A DNA stretch of 64,000 nucleotides from Desulfopila sp. IMCC35006 (GTDB taxonomy: Bacteria; Desulfobacterota; Desulfobulbia; Desulfobulbales; Desulfocapsaceae), in NCBI RefSeq assembly GCF_005116645.1, contig NZ_SWCM01000007.1:219164-283163 (forward strand), given 5' to 3'. How positions within the stretch are numbered: position 1 is the first letter of the stretch; each line of letters begins with the position of its first letter. The notes under the pieces are model-generated. The model was not told the origin of the DNA and did no database searches. It was given only the letters and a program-made list of their open reading frames with translations. Shown here piece by piece: positions 27,763 to 36,996 of this stretch. Position numbers and translations under genes: made by a program.

Positions 27763-28608
27763 TTACAGAATTCTTTTGCTGCGTTTCCCGACAAAATTCA
27801 GAAGGTCTTCGCTCTTTGACAAAAAAAGCAGAGCCTCCAGCACCCCTCCGCTGATACAGCGAGCTTTGTCGGAGATGGTGTGACAGTTTTCCACCTCATC
27901 AATGCGTGGATCAATATCGCCTATTTTTAAACCCTTTGCGACGCGGGATTTATGACGGATCATCCCGCGAACAAGCCCGGTGATCGGCGCAGAAAGCTCT
28001 GAAGTGCCGATATATGCAAGCGGTTCGCCTTTTTCAACCCTGCTGCCAATGTCCTTTACTACTTCGATTATTCCGGCCTCTGGAGCATAAAGAACCCGCT
28101 CTGCAGTATAACCGCCGATCCTTCCGGGGATGCCGCTGTTGGCAAGGGGACATCCGGAATATATTATTCTGCCCAGGCTATGTCCCCGCGCTGTTTCGAT
28201 GACTGCGTGGACATCTTTGCCGCCGCAGAACCCGGGACCGAGGCCAATGGTAATGGGTGCCATATTTTTACTCGTACCGCAATTTTTTTTTGCCAGGATC
28301 GCATCGATTAGGGCAATCGGCTGTATTTGAGGCAGGCAGTCGGCTGCAGGGTCGACCAGCAGAGGAACCCTGCCTTCGGTCCAGCAGGCAGCGCATCCTG
28401 CCAGGTCTGCCAGGCGTTCTGCGGTGACGCCTTCTACCGTCTGACGGCCTTCGTAGATTGCTTCAGACATGGCGACCGTCCGGCGGATAGCCGTTGGATT
28501 TTCCGTTTCCAGAACCAGCAGCTTAAAGCCGCAATGATGAAGCCGACAAATCGTCCCTGTGGCTATATCGCCGCCGCCGCGTACAACTACAATCCCATTG
28601 TTTAGCAT
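27763..28608 (-). CDS. yqeB: Selenium-dependent molybdenum hydroxylase accessory protein (YqeB/EF2563 family)
   Basis: A 281-residue protein. The N-terminal VVVRGGGDIATGTICRLHHC is a Rossmann-like glycine motif found in the EF2563/YqeB family. Later conserved blocks are GLGPGFCGGKDVHAVIETARG and SGCPLANSGIPGRIGGYTAER. The family co-occurs with SelD-dependent, non-selenocysteine molybdenum hydroxylases such as purine and xanthine dehydrogenases. ATG at 28606-28608 is chosen for the GGTGGAG Shine-Dalgarno just upstream; a longer frame adds an unconserved tail. No hydroxylase is in the window, but the purine importer and adenine deaminase fit the same pathway. Confidence 0.85.
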   Translation of the reverse strand: MLNNGIVVVRGGGDIATGTICRLHHCGFKLLVLETENPTAIRRTVAMSEAIYEGRQTVEGVTAERLADLAGCAACWTEGRVPLLVDPAADCLPQIQPIALIDAILAKKNCGTSKNMAPITIGLGPGFCGGKDVHAVIETARGHSLGRIIYSGCPLANSGIPGRIGGYTAERVLYAPEAGIIEVVKDIGSRVEKGEPLAYIGTSELSAPITGLVRGMIRHKSRVAKGLKIGDIDPRIDEVENCHTISDKARCISGGVLEALLFLSKSEDLLNFVGKRSKRIL

Positions 28609-28861
28609 TTCTACTCCACCGTCACTGTTCTTAGGGAGCACGCCTGGGAAAGGCGTGTCCATAAGTTGCCATTTTTACCATAACAGCGATGAAAAGTACT
28701 ATAATTTTGCCCGGGTGAGCGGAAATAGAGACCGGATCGCCAAAATGTATGCAGCAAGACTATGGGTGCATCTTTCTCTTGGGGCAAGCAGAGTTTTATG
28801 GTATGGCTGAAAAAAATATATAGTCTGAAGATAAAATCTCCCTTCTCCCAAAGACACCCCT

Positions 28862-30112
28862 ATGTTCTGCAGAATACTTTTGGTCTTATTTCTCTGGGCA
28901 GTTATTCCGCCAGGCACCGATACTGTTGTTGCTAAAAGCTCAGGCAAGGCAAAAACCAGCGCCATTGCTTCGACGACACCGGCCCCCAAACGATTTGTAA
29001 CGCAAGGCAGCAACGTTGTCGATTTGCAGAAAAACACGCCGGTGTTCTTCCGGGCGATCGGCTATTCGCCCTATCTTCCGAATGAAACTCCCCTGTATGG
29101 GGCTCCTCCCGGCGATGATGACCGCTATACGGAGCACCTCGGACTGATGGAGGATATGGCCGTCAACTATCTCCATGTTTTTCCGATGATGATGCCGCCA
29201 AAATTCTTTGCCGCCCTTGATAAGACCAATCTGCTTTACGGACAGGATATCTGGATCTGGGCCTATGAAGAAGATTTCCTGGCGGAAGCGTTTCTCGCCA
29301 AGACTATGGAAAATATCAAAGCGGCTATCGATCATGTCTACACCGTTGGCCGACCCGATCGGCTGGTCCTTTTTTCGGTAGGCGATGAGCTGCAGGCCGA
29401 TGCCGTCCTCAGAACCGATGCCCGTCATCCCGAAGTACGCAGTTATAAAGGTAAACATATCCAGGTCAGCAACCGGACGCCAACCGAAATAGCCCTGGCC
29501 CGGCTGATTGACGGGGCTATGGAGTACGAATTAAGCCGCTATGGTCGGCGGCATCTCTATTGCCACACCAGCTGGACCCACATCGGCCCCGTAACCGACA
29601 GGCCGGATCTCGAAGTGCCAACGGAAAATGCCCTGAATCCCGATCTCGGCGATCTGGTCTGCCTGAACGTTTACACCTACGCACGAGGGGTCCGGACCTC
29701 ACCCCCCGGTTCCGTCACCGGCACCAGTTATCAGGGGTACCTGGAAGAACTGGCCGCGGGAACTGACAAACCAATATTTGTGACGCAGGTGGGCTTGTCC
29801 ACGTCGCCTTTTGAGCCTAAACCATGGGTGCCTGGTTTTGGCGGGCATAAGGTGGAAGATGTCCCGAAGGCCTTTTCGGCAATCTGGCAGGACATCCGCA
29901 CCGCCAAAGGAAAGGAGAAGTTTTGCGGCATCTCCTTTTTTGAGCTGCAGGACGAGTGGTGGAAGAGCGGCGAGGATCCGACCGATTCAAGCCGCCACGA
30001 GCGGCAGGACCCGGAAGAGTGGTTCGGGCTCTATGAGGTGGGGGCCAAAAACCGTTTGGTCCCCAAGGGAAAGATACCGGATACAATCAGGAAATTATAT
30101 AGCATGCCGTAA
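28862..30112 (+). CDS. Secreted glycoside-hydrolase-like TIM-barrel protein
   Basis: A 416-residue protein with a signal peptide (about residues 1-24) and a Thr/Ala-rich linker. The pattern FFRAIGYSPYLPNETPLYG, then LGLMEDMAVNYLHVFP, then VLFSVGDELQAD and IFVTQVGLSTSP resembles clan-A-type TIM barrels such as glucanosyltransferase or GH5-like proteins. SVGDELQAD could hold the acid/base carboxylate and TQVGLS the nucleophile region, but the usual NE and final E motifs are not clear. Function is therefore only suggested. No good Shine-Dalgarno precedes the ATG, which is unusual here. Confidence 0.65.
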   Translation: MFCRILLVLFLWAVIPPGTDTVVAKSSGKAKTSAIASTTPAPKRFVTQGSNVVDLQKNTPVFFRAIGYSPYLPNETPLYGAPPGDDDRYTEHLGLMEDMAVNYLHVFPMMMPPKFFAALDKTNLLYGQDIWIWAYEEDFLAEAFLAKTMENIKAAIDHVYTVGRPDRLVLFSVGDELQADAVLRTDARHPEVRSYKGKHIQVSNRTPTEIALARLIDGAMEYELSRYGRRHLYCHTSWTHIGPVTDRPDLEVPTENALNPDLGDLVCLNVYTYARGVRTSPPGSVTGTSYQGYLEELAAGTDKPIFVTQVGLSTSPFEPKPWVPGFGGHKVEDVPKAFSAIWQDIRTAKGKEKFCGISFFELQDEWWKSGEDPTDSSRHERQDPEEWFGLYEVGAKNRLVPKGKIPDTIRKLYSMP

Positions 30113-30137
30113 TGGTGCAAGCCGGGACTGCTGCTAT

Positions 30138-30560
30138 TTAATCGGTAAATCCTCGCTCGGTCATAGCTGCTCCATTTTTGAATAGAGCCATGCCGGTCTT
30201 CATTTTCTTAAACGACAGGGTGGTATAAAATCCCTCCTTGCCCGGTGAGGCATAGAGGATGACATTGCACTGCGGCAGGGTTTTGAGGAGATGCTTCATG
30301 ATGGCCGAACCAACCCCCTGGCCCTGAAATTCGGGTACCACCGCGACATCATAGACGGCTGCCTGGTAGACCCCGTCGGAAATCGCTCGCCCGAAGCCAA
30401 CCAGTTGACCTTTGTTCCAGGCAAACACGGTGGTGAAGCTCGCCTCAAAGGCTTTTCTGTGTTCGTCCGGTGCGTGATGGGCCATCCCGACCTGCTTGAG
30501 TATCGCCGTAATGGTGGTCCAGTTTATCCCTGCACAACTATAGGTTATATCCACTTTCAT
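30138..30560 (-). CDS. GNAT-family N-acetyltransferase
   Basis: A 140-residue GNAT protein. Motif A is VAVVPEFQGQGVGSAIMKHL (acetyl-CoA binding, Q/RxxGxG/A), and the C-terminal FYTTLSFKKM matches motif B. The ATG at 30558-30560 follows the Shine-Dalgarno TTGGGGGGCAAT on the minus strand. A distinctive feature is that a strong intrinsic terminator ends only 10 bases before this Shine-Dalgarno, so expression may depend on read-through or on a promoter inside the hairpin. The substrate is unknown. Confidence 0.85.
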   Translation of the reverse strand: MKVDITYSCAGINWTTITAILKQVGMAHHAPDEHRKAFEASFTTVFAWNKGQLVGFGRAISDGVYQAAVYDVAVVPEFQGQGVGSAIMKHLLKTLPQCNVILYASPGKEGFYTTLSFKKMKTGMALFKNGAAMTERGFTD

Positions 30561-30570
30561 ATTGCCCCCC

Positions 30571-30613
30571 AAAAAACATGTGACAATGAGCCTGTCGCAC
30601 TCATTGTCACATG
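30571..30613 (-). terminator. Intrinsic terminator between acyl-CoA dehydrogenase and GNAT genes
   Basis: A perfect 14-bp stem (30577-30590 with 30600-30613), loop of nine bases, followed on the minus strand by TTTTTT. It closes the minus-strand thiolase/ligase/dehydrogenase group and immediately precedes the GNAT ribosome binding site. Confidence 0.9.
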
Positions 30614-30656
30614 ATCAAACGCCCAAAAGATGAAGTGCCCTCAAGGGACAACGCCA

Positions 30657-32381
30657 TCAAAAGATGTATTTTTCTGCATGGCTGGTAGCATCGGCCAGTA
30701 ATCGTTTGGCGGCCAGCAGGGTGTCGGCATTATATGTAGCCGCAGCGGCAAAGGAATGCAACAGGGTTTCGTCGCCAAGAAAAGCGGCGCATTTTTCGGC
30801 TGCCCTGGCAAAATGCTGCTTTGCCCTGAAGGCACATACTGTCACCACCGCCCGGTTGAGCTCCTGCTTTTTTTGATCGACTATGGTGAAGGATTTTTCT
30901 ACCCGCAGTACTGCACTTTCCAGGGCAAATATATGGATAACCATGTCGGCCAGGGTCGTAAGAACTTCCTGTTCCCCGGCTGCCCCGTCACCAAACTTTC
31001 GCAATGTCTCGTCGGCAAAAACCAGATAGAGCTGTTTCATCCCAATCAGCAACTGTTTCTCGGCCTTGAAGTCGCCCATGGCTCTTTCTGCAAGGCTTTG
31101 AGGCATCGATTTGCTACCGATTCCTCGGCGCAACAGCAGTCCGGGGATCAGCAATCGGTTGATTTCATTGGTTCCTTCGTAAATTCTCTGTACCCGTTCG
31201 TCGCGATAGAGCTGTTCGATAGGATAGTCCGCCATATAGCCGTAACCACCATGAACCTGCAGCATTGCATCAATTGCCCTGGCAGCCGACTCGGAGCAGA
31301 AAACCTTTACCAGCGCACATTCCGCTGCATATTCTTCGATGGCCTTCTGATATTCCACATAATAGTTATCCGTGTCCCTGTCGAGGGTCGCCAGCCGGTC
31401 ATCGATCAGCCCGGCCAGCCGATAGACAACAGATTCGGATGCGAAAGTCATGGCGGTGACATCCGCCAGCTTTTCCCGGATGGCGCCAAAACTGCTGATC
31501 GACACCCTGAACTGGTGTCGTTCATTGGCATACCGCGCTCCCTCGGCAAGGGCAAATTTTTCCTGGCCCACGCAGAGTGCGCCCAACTTGAAACGTCCGA
31601 CATTGAGGACGTTGAACGCGATTTTGTGGCCTTTACCGATTGCCCCCAGCACATTTTCCACCGGTACTCTGACGTTCTCCAGGATGACCTGGCGGGTTGA
31701 AGAGCCGTGCAGCCCCATCTTTTTCTCTTCCGGGCCGAGTGCCAGACCGGCCGAGGTGCGTTCGACGAGAAACGCGGTAAAATGGATTTTGTCGACCTTG
31801 GCAAAAATAGTGTACAGGTTGGCGAACCCGGCGTTGGTGCTGAATTGTTTCGTGCCGTTGAGAATGTAGTATCTGCCGTCTTCGGACAGCGTCGCCGTCG
31901 TTTTTGCCCCCAGGGCGTCCGAACCGGAGCCCGGCTCAGTCAGGCAGTAGGCCCCGATCATTTCCGCGCTGATCAGTTTGCCCAGATACCGCTCTTTCTG
32001 GTCGGTGGTTCCGTAATATATCAGCGGCAGCATGCCGATTCCAGTATGGGCCATATAGGTCAGGCCAAAATTTAAACCAAAGGCCATTTTCTCCATGACC
32101 AGCATACTGGTAGCCTTGTCGAGTTCGAGGCCGCCGTAGTCTTCCGGGGCATCGATCATCATCAGGCCGAGTTCCGCGCATTCACGCAATTTCGCAAGAA
32201 CCAGGTCGAAATTTTTGGCCTCGATATCGCTGTTGATCGGGCGAATTTCGTTGGCGACAAACTGCTCGGTGGTTGCCCCGATCTGCTTATGTTCATCGGT
32301 AAAATCTTCCGGCGTAAAAACATTTTCGCTATCAATCTCGTTTGTCAGGAATTCGCCCCCGGTATACATTTTTCTTGCCAT
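30657..32381 (-). CDS. Acyl-CoA dehydrogenase with C-terminal extension (FadE-like)
   Basis: A 574-residue FAD enzyme catalysing the alpha,beta-desaturation of acyl-CoA. The core has YCLTEPGSGSDALGAKT (FAD and substrate contact), KQFSTNAGFA, and the C-terminal RIYEGTNEINRLL with the catalytic Glu of YEG. The extra 170 or so C-terminal residues and the start TGGEFLTNEIDSENVFTPED resemble Bacillus FadE and VLCAD-type enzymes. ATG at 32379-32381 is favoured because AAGGA is then six to seven bases upstream. It follows the ligase and thiolase on the minus strand and is probably co-transcribed with them. Confidence 0.9.
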   Translation of the reverse strand: MARKMYTGGEFLTNEIDSENVFTPEDFTDEHKQIGATTEQFVANEIRPINSDIEAKNFDLVLAKLRECAELGLMMIDAPEDYGGLELDKATSMLVMEKMAFGLNFGLTYMAHTGIGMLPLIYYGTTDQKERYLGKLISAEMIGAYCLTEPGSGSDALGAKTTATLSEDGRYYILNGTKQFSTNAGFANLYTIFAKVDKIHFTAFLVERTSAGLALGPEEKKMGLHGSSTRQVILENVRVPVENVLGAIGKGHKIAFNVLNVGRFKLGALCVGQEKFALAEGARYANERHQFRVSISSFGAIREKLADVTAMTFASESVVYRLAGLIDDRLATLDRDTDNYYVEYQKAIEEYAAECALVKVFCSESAARAIDAMLQVHGGYGYMADYPIEQLYRDERVQRIYEGTNEINRLLIPGLLLRRGIGSKSMPQSLAERAMGDFKAEKQLLIGMKQLYLVFADETLRKFGDGAAGEQEVLTTLADMVIHIFALESAVLRVEKSFTIVDQKKQELNRAVVTVCAFRAKQHFARAAEKCAAFLGDETLLHSFAAAATYNADTLLAAKRLLADATSHAEKYIF

Positions 32382-32424
32382 GATCATTCCTTGTAAAGTG
32401 TCATCTTAACCCTGTTTGGGACCA

Positions 32425-34068
32425 TTATCGGAAAATTCCTTTGTACGACTCCCGCATCTCACGCTTGAGAATTTTTCCGGTGGGTGTTTTTGGAAGTGCC
32501 TCAACAAAAACGATCTTTTTCGGGACTTTGAAGGGCGACAGGATGCTTTTGCAGTGCTCCATGATTTCGGCTTCCGTTGCCGTGGCCCCTGCTTTGAGCT
32601 TGATCACCGCTGTCACTGCTTCCACCCACCGGGGATGGTTTACACCAACCACGGCTACCTCTTCCACGGCAGGATGCAGGTAAACCGCCTCTTCGACTTC
32701 CCGGGAAGCAACATTTTCGCCGCCGGTTTTGATCATATCCTTTATCCGGTCCACCACCGTGATGTACCGATCCTCGTCAAGGACGCCAAGATCGCCGGAA
32801 TGAAACCACCCGCCGCGCATGGCGGTCTCGGTCTTGTCCGGTTCCTTGAAATACATGGTCATTGCATGGGGCCCGCGTCCGCAGATCTCGCCGGTCACAT
32901 TGACGTCAGAAATTTCGCTGCCCTCCTCGTCTTCAATCCTGGACTCCATATGCAGCCCGCCCATCCCGGCTGCGCCGATCTTCTGCAGGGCATCTTCGGC
33001 CTTCAAAATGGTGTGATAAGGAGCCAGCTCGGTCTGGCCATAATAGTTGTACACACCGGCTCTGGGAAATTTTTCGAGGAGTTCCTTAAGTATCTCCCGG
33101 GGCATGATCGATGCGCCGTAGTAGCATTTTACCAGGCTGGAGAGATCGTGCCGGGTAAAATCAGGATGGCGGAGCATGCCGATCCAGACTGTCGGCGGGG
33201 CAAAAAACATCGTCGCCTTCCAGGTCTCGATGGCGGCAAGGATTTTGCCGATATCCGGGCTCATGAGGATGTTGGTGCCGCCAAGCCAGAAAATCGGGTT
33301 CAGGAACACGTCCCGTTGCGCGCAATGGTAGATGGGCAGGGCGTTGATGTTGATATCGGTGTGGTCGTATCTGCCGTCGATGATGCAGCCCATGTACTGG
33401 GCGATGAGGGACTGGTTGCTGATGATCACTCCCTTGGGCAGAGATTCGGTGCCGCTGGTATAGGTCATCTGCACCGGGTCCTCGATACGCAGAATGACAT
33501 CGGGCTCTGTGGTCGCCGCCTGGAAACACCAGCTGTTGAAGTCGATAAAACCCTGTGCCGGGGGCTGTCCGGCACCCTGGTTCGACCAGATCAGGTGCCG
33601 TATCCCGGGCACCTTGTCCAGGACCCCTCTGACATTTTCGTAAAGACTGTCCTCGACAATAAAGACGGTACTTTCAGAATGGTTGAGGCAGTAGGCGATG
33701 TCGTCGTCTTTCAGCAGGTAATTGACCGCCAGGTAAATAGCCCCGATCTTGGCACAGCCCAGCCAGGTCAGGACGTGATGGTGGGTATTGTGGGCCAGGA
33801 TTGCCACCCGGTCGTACTTTCTGACGCCCAGGCCGGCGAGGGCGTTTGCCGCCTGGTTGCACTGGTCCTCGAGCTGGGTATAGCTCAGGCGGATTTCATT
33901 GAACACCAGGGCTGTTTTATCAGGGTGGTGATAGCGGGTACGGCGGATCATGTCGGCGATCACCCACCTGTTGATCCGATTGTTCCGATTCGTGATAAAA
34001 TCGATATTTTCCTGGTTGATGGTACTGTACCGAAGCTTGTCCTGTTCCGATAACGGTTCCTGCATCAT
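32425..34068 (-). CDS. AMP-dependent acyl-CoA synthetase/ligase
   Basis: A 547-residue adenylate-forming enzyme that activates a carboxylic acid to its CoA thioester. The P-loop is MTYTSGTESLPKGV, with Glu replacing one of the usual small residues. Later motifs are YYGQTELAPYH, GWFHSGDLGVLDEDRYITVV and the C-terminal lysine in TPTGKILKREMRE. The chain-length range is unknown, but its neighbours (thiolase, acyl-CoA dehydrogenase) suggest a fatty or organic acid degradation pathway. It runs between the two on the minus strand. Confidence 0.92.
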   Translation of the reverse strand: MMQEPLSEQDKLRYSTINQENIDFITNRNNRINRWVIADMIRRTRYHHPDKTALVFNEIRLSYTQLEDQCNQAANALAGLGVRKYDRVAILAHNTHHHVLTWLGCAKIGAIYLAVNYLLKDDDIAYCLNHSESTVFIVEDSLYENVRGVLDKVPGIRHLIWSNQGAGQPPAQGFIDFNSWCFQAATTEPDVILRIEDPVQMTYTSGTESLPKGVIISNQSLIAQYMGCIIDGRYDHTDININALPIYHCAQRDVFLNPIFWLGGTNILMSPDIGKILAAIETWKATMFFAPPTVWIGMLRHPDFTRHDLSSLVKCYYGASIMPREILKELLEKFPRAGVYNYYGQTELAPYHTILKAEDALQKIGAAGMGGLHMESRIEDEEGSEISDVNVTGEICGRGPHAMTMYFKEPDKTETAMRGGWFHSGDLGVLDEDRYITVVDRIKDMIKTGGENVASREVEEAVYLHPAVEEVAVVGVNHPRWVEAVTAVIKLKAGATATEAEIMEHCKSILSPFKVPKKIVFVEALPKTPTGKILKREMRESYKGIFR

Positions 34069-34145
34069 GGTCTTACCCTCCAGAAAGAAAAATGAACAAC
34101 AGCTGTTGATTCGGGCTCTCTTTTGATCTGAACGGGATGCCCCGC

Positions 34146-35396
34146 CTACATCATTTCAATGGCACATGCCATGGACACGCCTCCTCCGCCGCAGAGCGTT
34201 GCCAGGCCCAGCGACTTGTTTCGTTTTTTCAAGGCATGCATCAGGGTGACCATGATCCGGGCTCCGGTTGAACCCACCGGATGGCCAAGGCCGATGCCCG
34301 AGCCGTTAACGTTGGTGATCTCCCGGTTCAGCCCCAATTCCTTCTCACATCCCAGGTACTGGGCGGCAAAAGCCTCGTTGACCTCGACGAGCTCAAAATC
34401 CCTGATATTCAGGCCGGAAGAATTGAGCAGGTTGCGGACTGCCGGAACCGGCGACAGACCCATGACTGACGGATGGCAGGCACCTCTGGCCACGGCTCGG
34501 ATCCTGGCGATGGGGGGCACCCCCAGTTCTTTGGCTTTATCGGCTGACATCAGGACCATGCCTGTCGAGCCATCGTTGATACCGCTTGCGTTGCCTGCCG
34601 TCACGGTGCCGATCTCCGGTACGAACGCCGCTGGCAGTTTGTTGAGAATATCCATGGTCATGCCGGGTCGGAAATGTTCGTCTTTGTCAAAGATAATCGG
34701 TGCCTTTTTTCGCTGGGGCACCTCGACCGGGACGATCTCTTCGGCAAAGGACCCGTCCAGGGTGGCCCGTTCCGCCGCATTATGGCTGCGCAGGGCGACT
34801 TCATCCATTTCCTGCCTGGTGATACCGAGATGCTGGGCGATGAATTCAGCGGTGTGTCCCATGATATACGGTTTGCCGACGAACAGGCTGAGCGGTGGTT
34901 TGGTGGCATCGACCGGACCGTCTTCGGGGTGGGGAATGATATGGGAGCCGCAGTGGAGGGCATGGATTAAATTATCGACAAAAGACTGGTCCTGCAGACG
35001 GCAGCCCCAGCGTGCCCCCGGCACCGAGTAGGGGACGCTGGACATGTGCTCGGTACCCCCGGCGAGGATGATATCGGCCATCCCTGCCTGGATCATCGCC
35101 ATGCCTGAAATGGCCGCTTCCATGCCTGAAATACAGACGCGATTGATGGTGACGGAGGGAACTGTATCAGGGATTCCGGCAAGCAGCGAGGCGACCCTGG
35201 TCACATTCAGGGTGTCGGCCGATTCCATGCAGCAGCCATAGCGAATATCGTCGATCAGGGCCGGGTCGATTCCCGCCCGTCGAATGGCCTCTTTCATGGT
35301 GATGCTGCCGAGAATGGCACCGTTCAAGTCACGGAGGGTTCCGCCGAAAGCGCCGATAGCAGTCCTGCATCCGGATACGATGACAACGTCTTTCAT
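34146..35396 (-). CDS. Acetyl-CoA acetyltransferase (thiolase)
   Basis: A 416-residue thiolase beginning MKDVVIVSGCRTAIGAFGG. The nucleophile is Cys88 (NRVCISGMEA), and the C-terminal motifs GHPVGSTGAR and LCGGGGVSMA carry the active-site His and the second Cys. The downstream ATG at 35394-35396 is preferred since the extra 22 residues of the longer frame are basic and unconserved. It may cleave beta-ketoacyl-CoA or condense acetyl-CoA; with the neighbouring dehydrogenase and ligase, thiolysis is more likely. No hydratase or hydroxyacyl-CoA dehydrogenase is in the cluster. Confidence 0.9.
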   Translation of the reverse strand: MKDVVIVSGCRTAIGAFGGTLRDLNGAILGSITMKEAIRRAGIDPALIDDIRYGCCMESADTLNVTRVASLLAGIPDTVPSVTINRVCISGMEAAISGMAMIQAGMADIILAGGTEHMSSVPYSVPGARWGCRLQDQSFVDNLIHALHCGSHIIPHPEDGPVDATKPPLSLFVGKPYIMGHTAEFIAQHLGITRQEMDEVALRSHNAAERATLDGSFAEEIVPVEVPQRKKAPIIFDKDEHFRPGMTMDILNKLPAAFVPEIGTVTAGNASGINDGSTGMVLMSADKAKELGVPPIARIRAVARGACHPSVMGLSPVPAVRNLLNSSGLNIRDFELVEVNEAFAAQYLGCEKELGLNREITNVNGSGIGLGHPVGSTGARIMVTLMHALKKRNKSLGLATLCGGGGVSMACAIEMM

Positions 35397-35465
35397 GGTT
35401 TTGATCCTTATACGTTTGTTGGAGTTGAGAGAACGATTGACAATATATTTGTTACTTTTCACTTC

Positions 35466-36086
35466 TTATAAAGAGGGCAGGGATCCATTGCATGAGCGTT
35501 TGATCCCGTGAAAAAGAAGATCGGTTATCAGTTTGGCCGCATCATTAGTAGATACTGTTTCATTAAAAATGACCCGATTCAAACAGGAATGTTCGATGGT
35601 CCCAAAAATGGCATTGCGGATATAGCCTGCGGGGAGATCCTCCCGGATTTCCCCGGCAGCTATGCCCTCGTTGATAATATCGATGATGATGTGATTGAAC
35701 CGTCGGACCAGGTCGTAGGCTTCGCTCTGGAAATATTCTTCTGAGTTTCGAACTTCAAGCAGAATGATCCTGGCAAACACTCGGTGGTTGGCATATCGCT
35801 CAATGGAGGACCAGATAATTTTCTTCAGTTTATTCAGGGCGCCGTCAATTCCCTGCAGGTCCCTTTCGATCTGGACCAGGAAGAGCTGGTAATGCTCCTT
35901 GAGAACGTGATGGAGCAGATCGCGTTTGTCCTTGAAGTATTTATAGATCAATCCCTCAGTGACTCCCGCGGTGACCGCGATTTCCGAAATGGTGAGCGAT
36001 TCGAAAGTTCGGTTTTCCAGCAGGGTCCTCATGGCATTGATAATTTTCAATTTGCCCGGTGGACTGACTGGAGTTTGTCTTTCCAT
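35466..36086 (-). CDS. TetR-family transcriptional regulator
   Basis: A 206-residue regulator with an N-terminal helix-turn-helix (residues about 14-60, TISEIAVTAGVTEGLIYKYF) and a C-terminal ligand-binding domain of the FadR/YsiA-like type. It heads the thiolase/ligase/dehydrogenase group and is divergent from the TRAP genes, with candidate GGTAAA operator elements between the two. A role as an acyl-CoA-sensing repressor of both units is plausible but not shown. Confidence 0.9.
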   Translation of the reverse strand: MERQTPVSPPGKLKIINAMRTLLENRTFESLTISEIAVTAGVTEGLIYKYFKDKRDLLHHVLKEHYQLFLVQIERDLQGIDGALNKLKKIIWSSIERYANHRVFARIILLEVRNSEEYFQSEAYDLVRRFNHIIIDIINEGIAAGEIREDLPAGYIRNAIFGTIEHSCLNRVIFNETVSTNDAAKLITDLLFHGIKRSCNGSLPSL

Positions 36087-36473
36087 ATCTGGGTTTAGTT
36101 AATTAAATTTACCCTTTATTTAATACGCTTAACAGTATGATTGTTGGTGTAAAATAAAGGTAATTGAACGATGTATTATGGAGTTGTAAAGTTTGGTAAA
36201 TAATATTTACTTACTATTTTTCAGGACGTCAAGTCTGTTTTTGGGCGGCCGATGAAGCCGGAGAAGATTTTCAGGAAGAAAATTGAACGAAATGAGAAAA
36301 GAACGATGTTGAGCACAAAAAAATCTAGTTTCAGCCGAAAAACTAGGCTAAAACAGGTGGTAAATCAGCCAAACAGCCTGAAATGCTCCATAGAGCTGAT
36401 TGTAAGCCGTCCATGTAACAAATAATGAACGGGGAATGAGCAGTGCTGTTGTCTCCCCGCGGTGAGGTTTCCT
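36087..36473. promoter_or_regulatory. Divergent control region with GGTAAA inverted elements
   Basis: No gene is seen here. GTAAATA-A-TATTTAC is a perfect 7-1-7 palindrome at 36196-36210. TTACCCTTTATTT (36109-36121) and AAATAAAGGTAA (36152-36163) form a spaced inverted pair with one extra base. The shared GGTAAA element next to a TetR gene suggests regulator binding between tetR and dctQ. CTAGTTT (36325-36331) and AAACTAG (36340-36346) form a further small hairpin. Confidence 0.45.
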
Positions 36474-36986
36474 ATGCAAAAAGACAAACAATCATTGTTG
36501 TGGATTGCGGCCTTTCGGATAAATTGGCTGGTGGAACGCATCTGTGCGCTGCTGGTAGGCATCATGGTTATGGTGATCTGGTTTGGCGTGGTTGAGCGGT
36601 ACTTTCTCCATCTGGGATTTACCTGGACGGAAGAACTCTCCCGATATGTCATGATCTGGGCGGCTCTGCTCGCGGTATCCTGTGGTGCGTTTTACCGGGA
36701 ACATATCGGGCTGGATATCGTCAAGAGGTTCCTGCCGTCTCGGGGGGCGCGAATTCTGGCGATCAGCCTTGATCTGGTGAGCCTGAGCTTCTTTCTCTTT
36801 CTGGCCTGGTACGGAATGGGCATGGCCAGAGCAGGTCTTGGACAATACGCAACAATTTTCGGCATGACAATGGTGGTGCCCTTTGCAGCGGTGCCGGTAT
36901 CCTCGGTCCTGACCGCGTTTCAGATTTTTGCCGCAATGTTCCGGAGTTCGGAACCGGCAGGTTTTGCAACGAGCCAAACTCAATAG
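36474..36986 (+). CDS. TRAP transporter small permease (DctQ-type)
   Basis: A 170-residue membrane protein with four spans. Family motifs are TWTEELSRYVMIWAALLA near residue 50 and REHIGLDIV near 75. The ATG at 36474 is placed behind GTGAGG. Together with DctM and DctP downstream it forms a periplasmic-binding-protein-dependent, ion-driven importer. It starts the TRAP unit divergent from tetR. Confidence 0.9.
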   Translation: MQKDKQSLLWIAAFRINWLVERICALLVGIMVMVIWFGVVERYFLHLGFTWTEELSRYVMIWAALLAVSCGAFYREHIGLDIVKRFLPSRGARILAISLDLVSLSFFLFLAWYGMGMARAGLGQYATIFGMTMVVPFAAVPVSSVLTAFQIFAAMFRSSEPAGFATSQTQ

Positions 36987-36996
36987 GGGAAATACA

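Noticed and set aside
32416..34053. 545-codon + strand frame opposite the acyl-CoA ligase
   Set aside because: It mirrors almost the full length of a clear AMP-ligase gene. The translation shows no domain and many His/Gly/Asp runs, so it is an antisense artefact.
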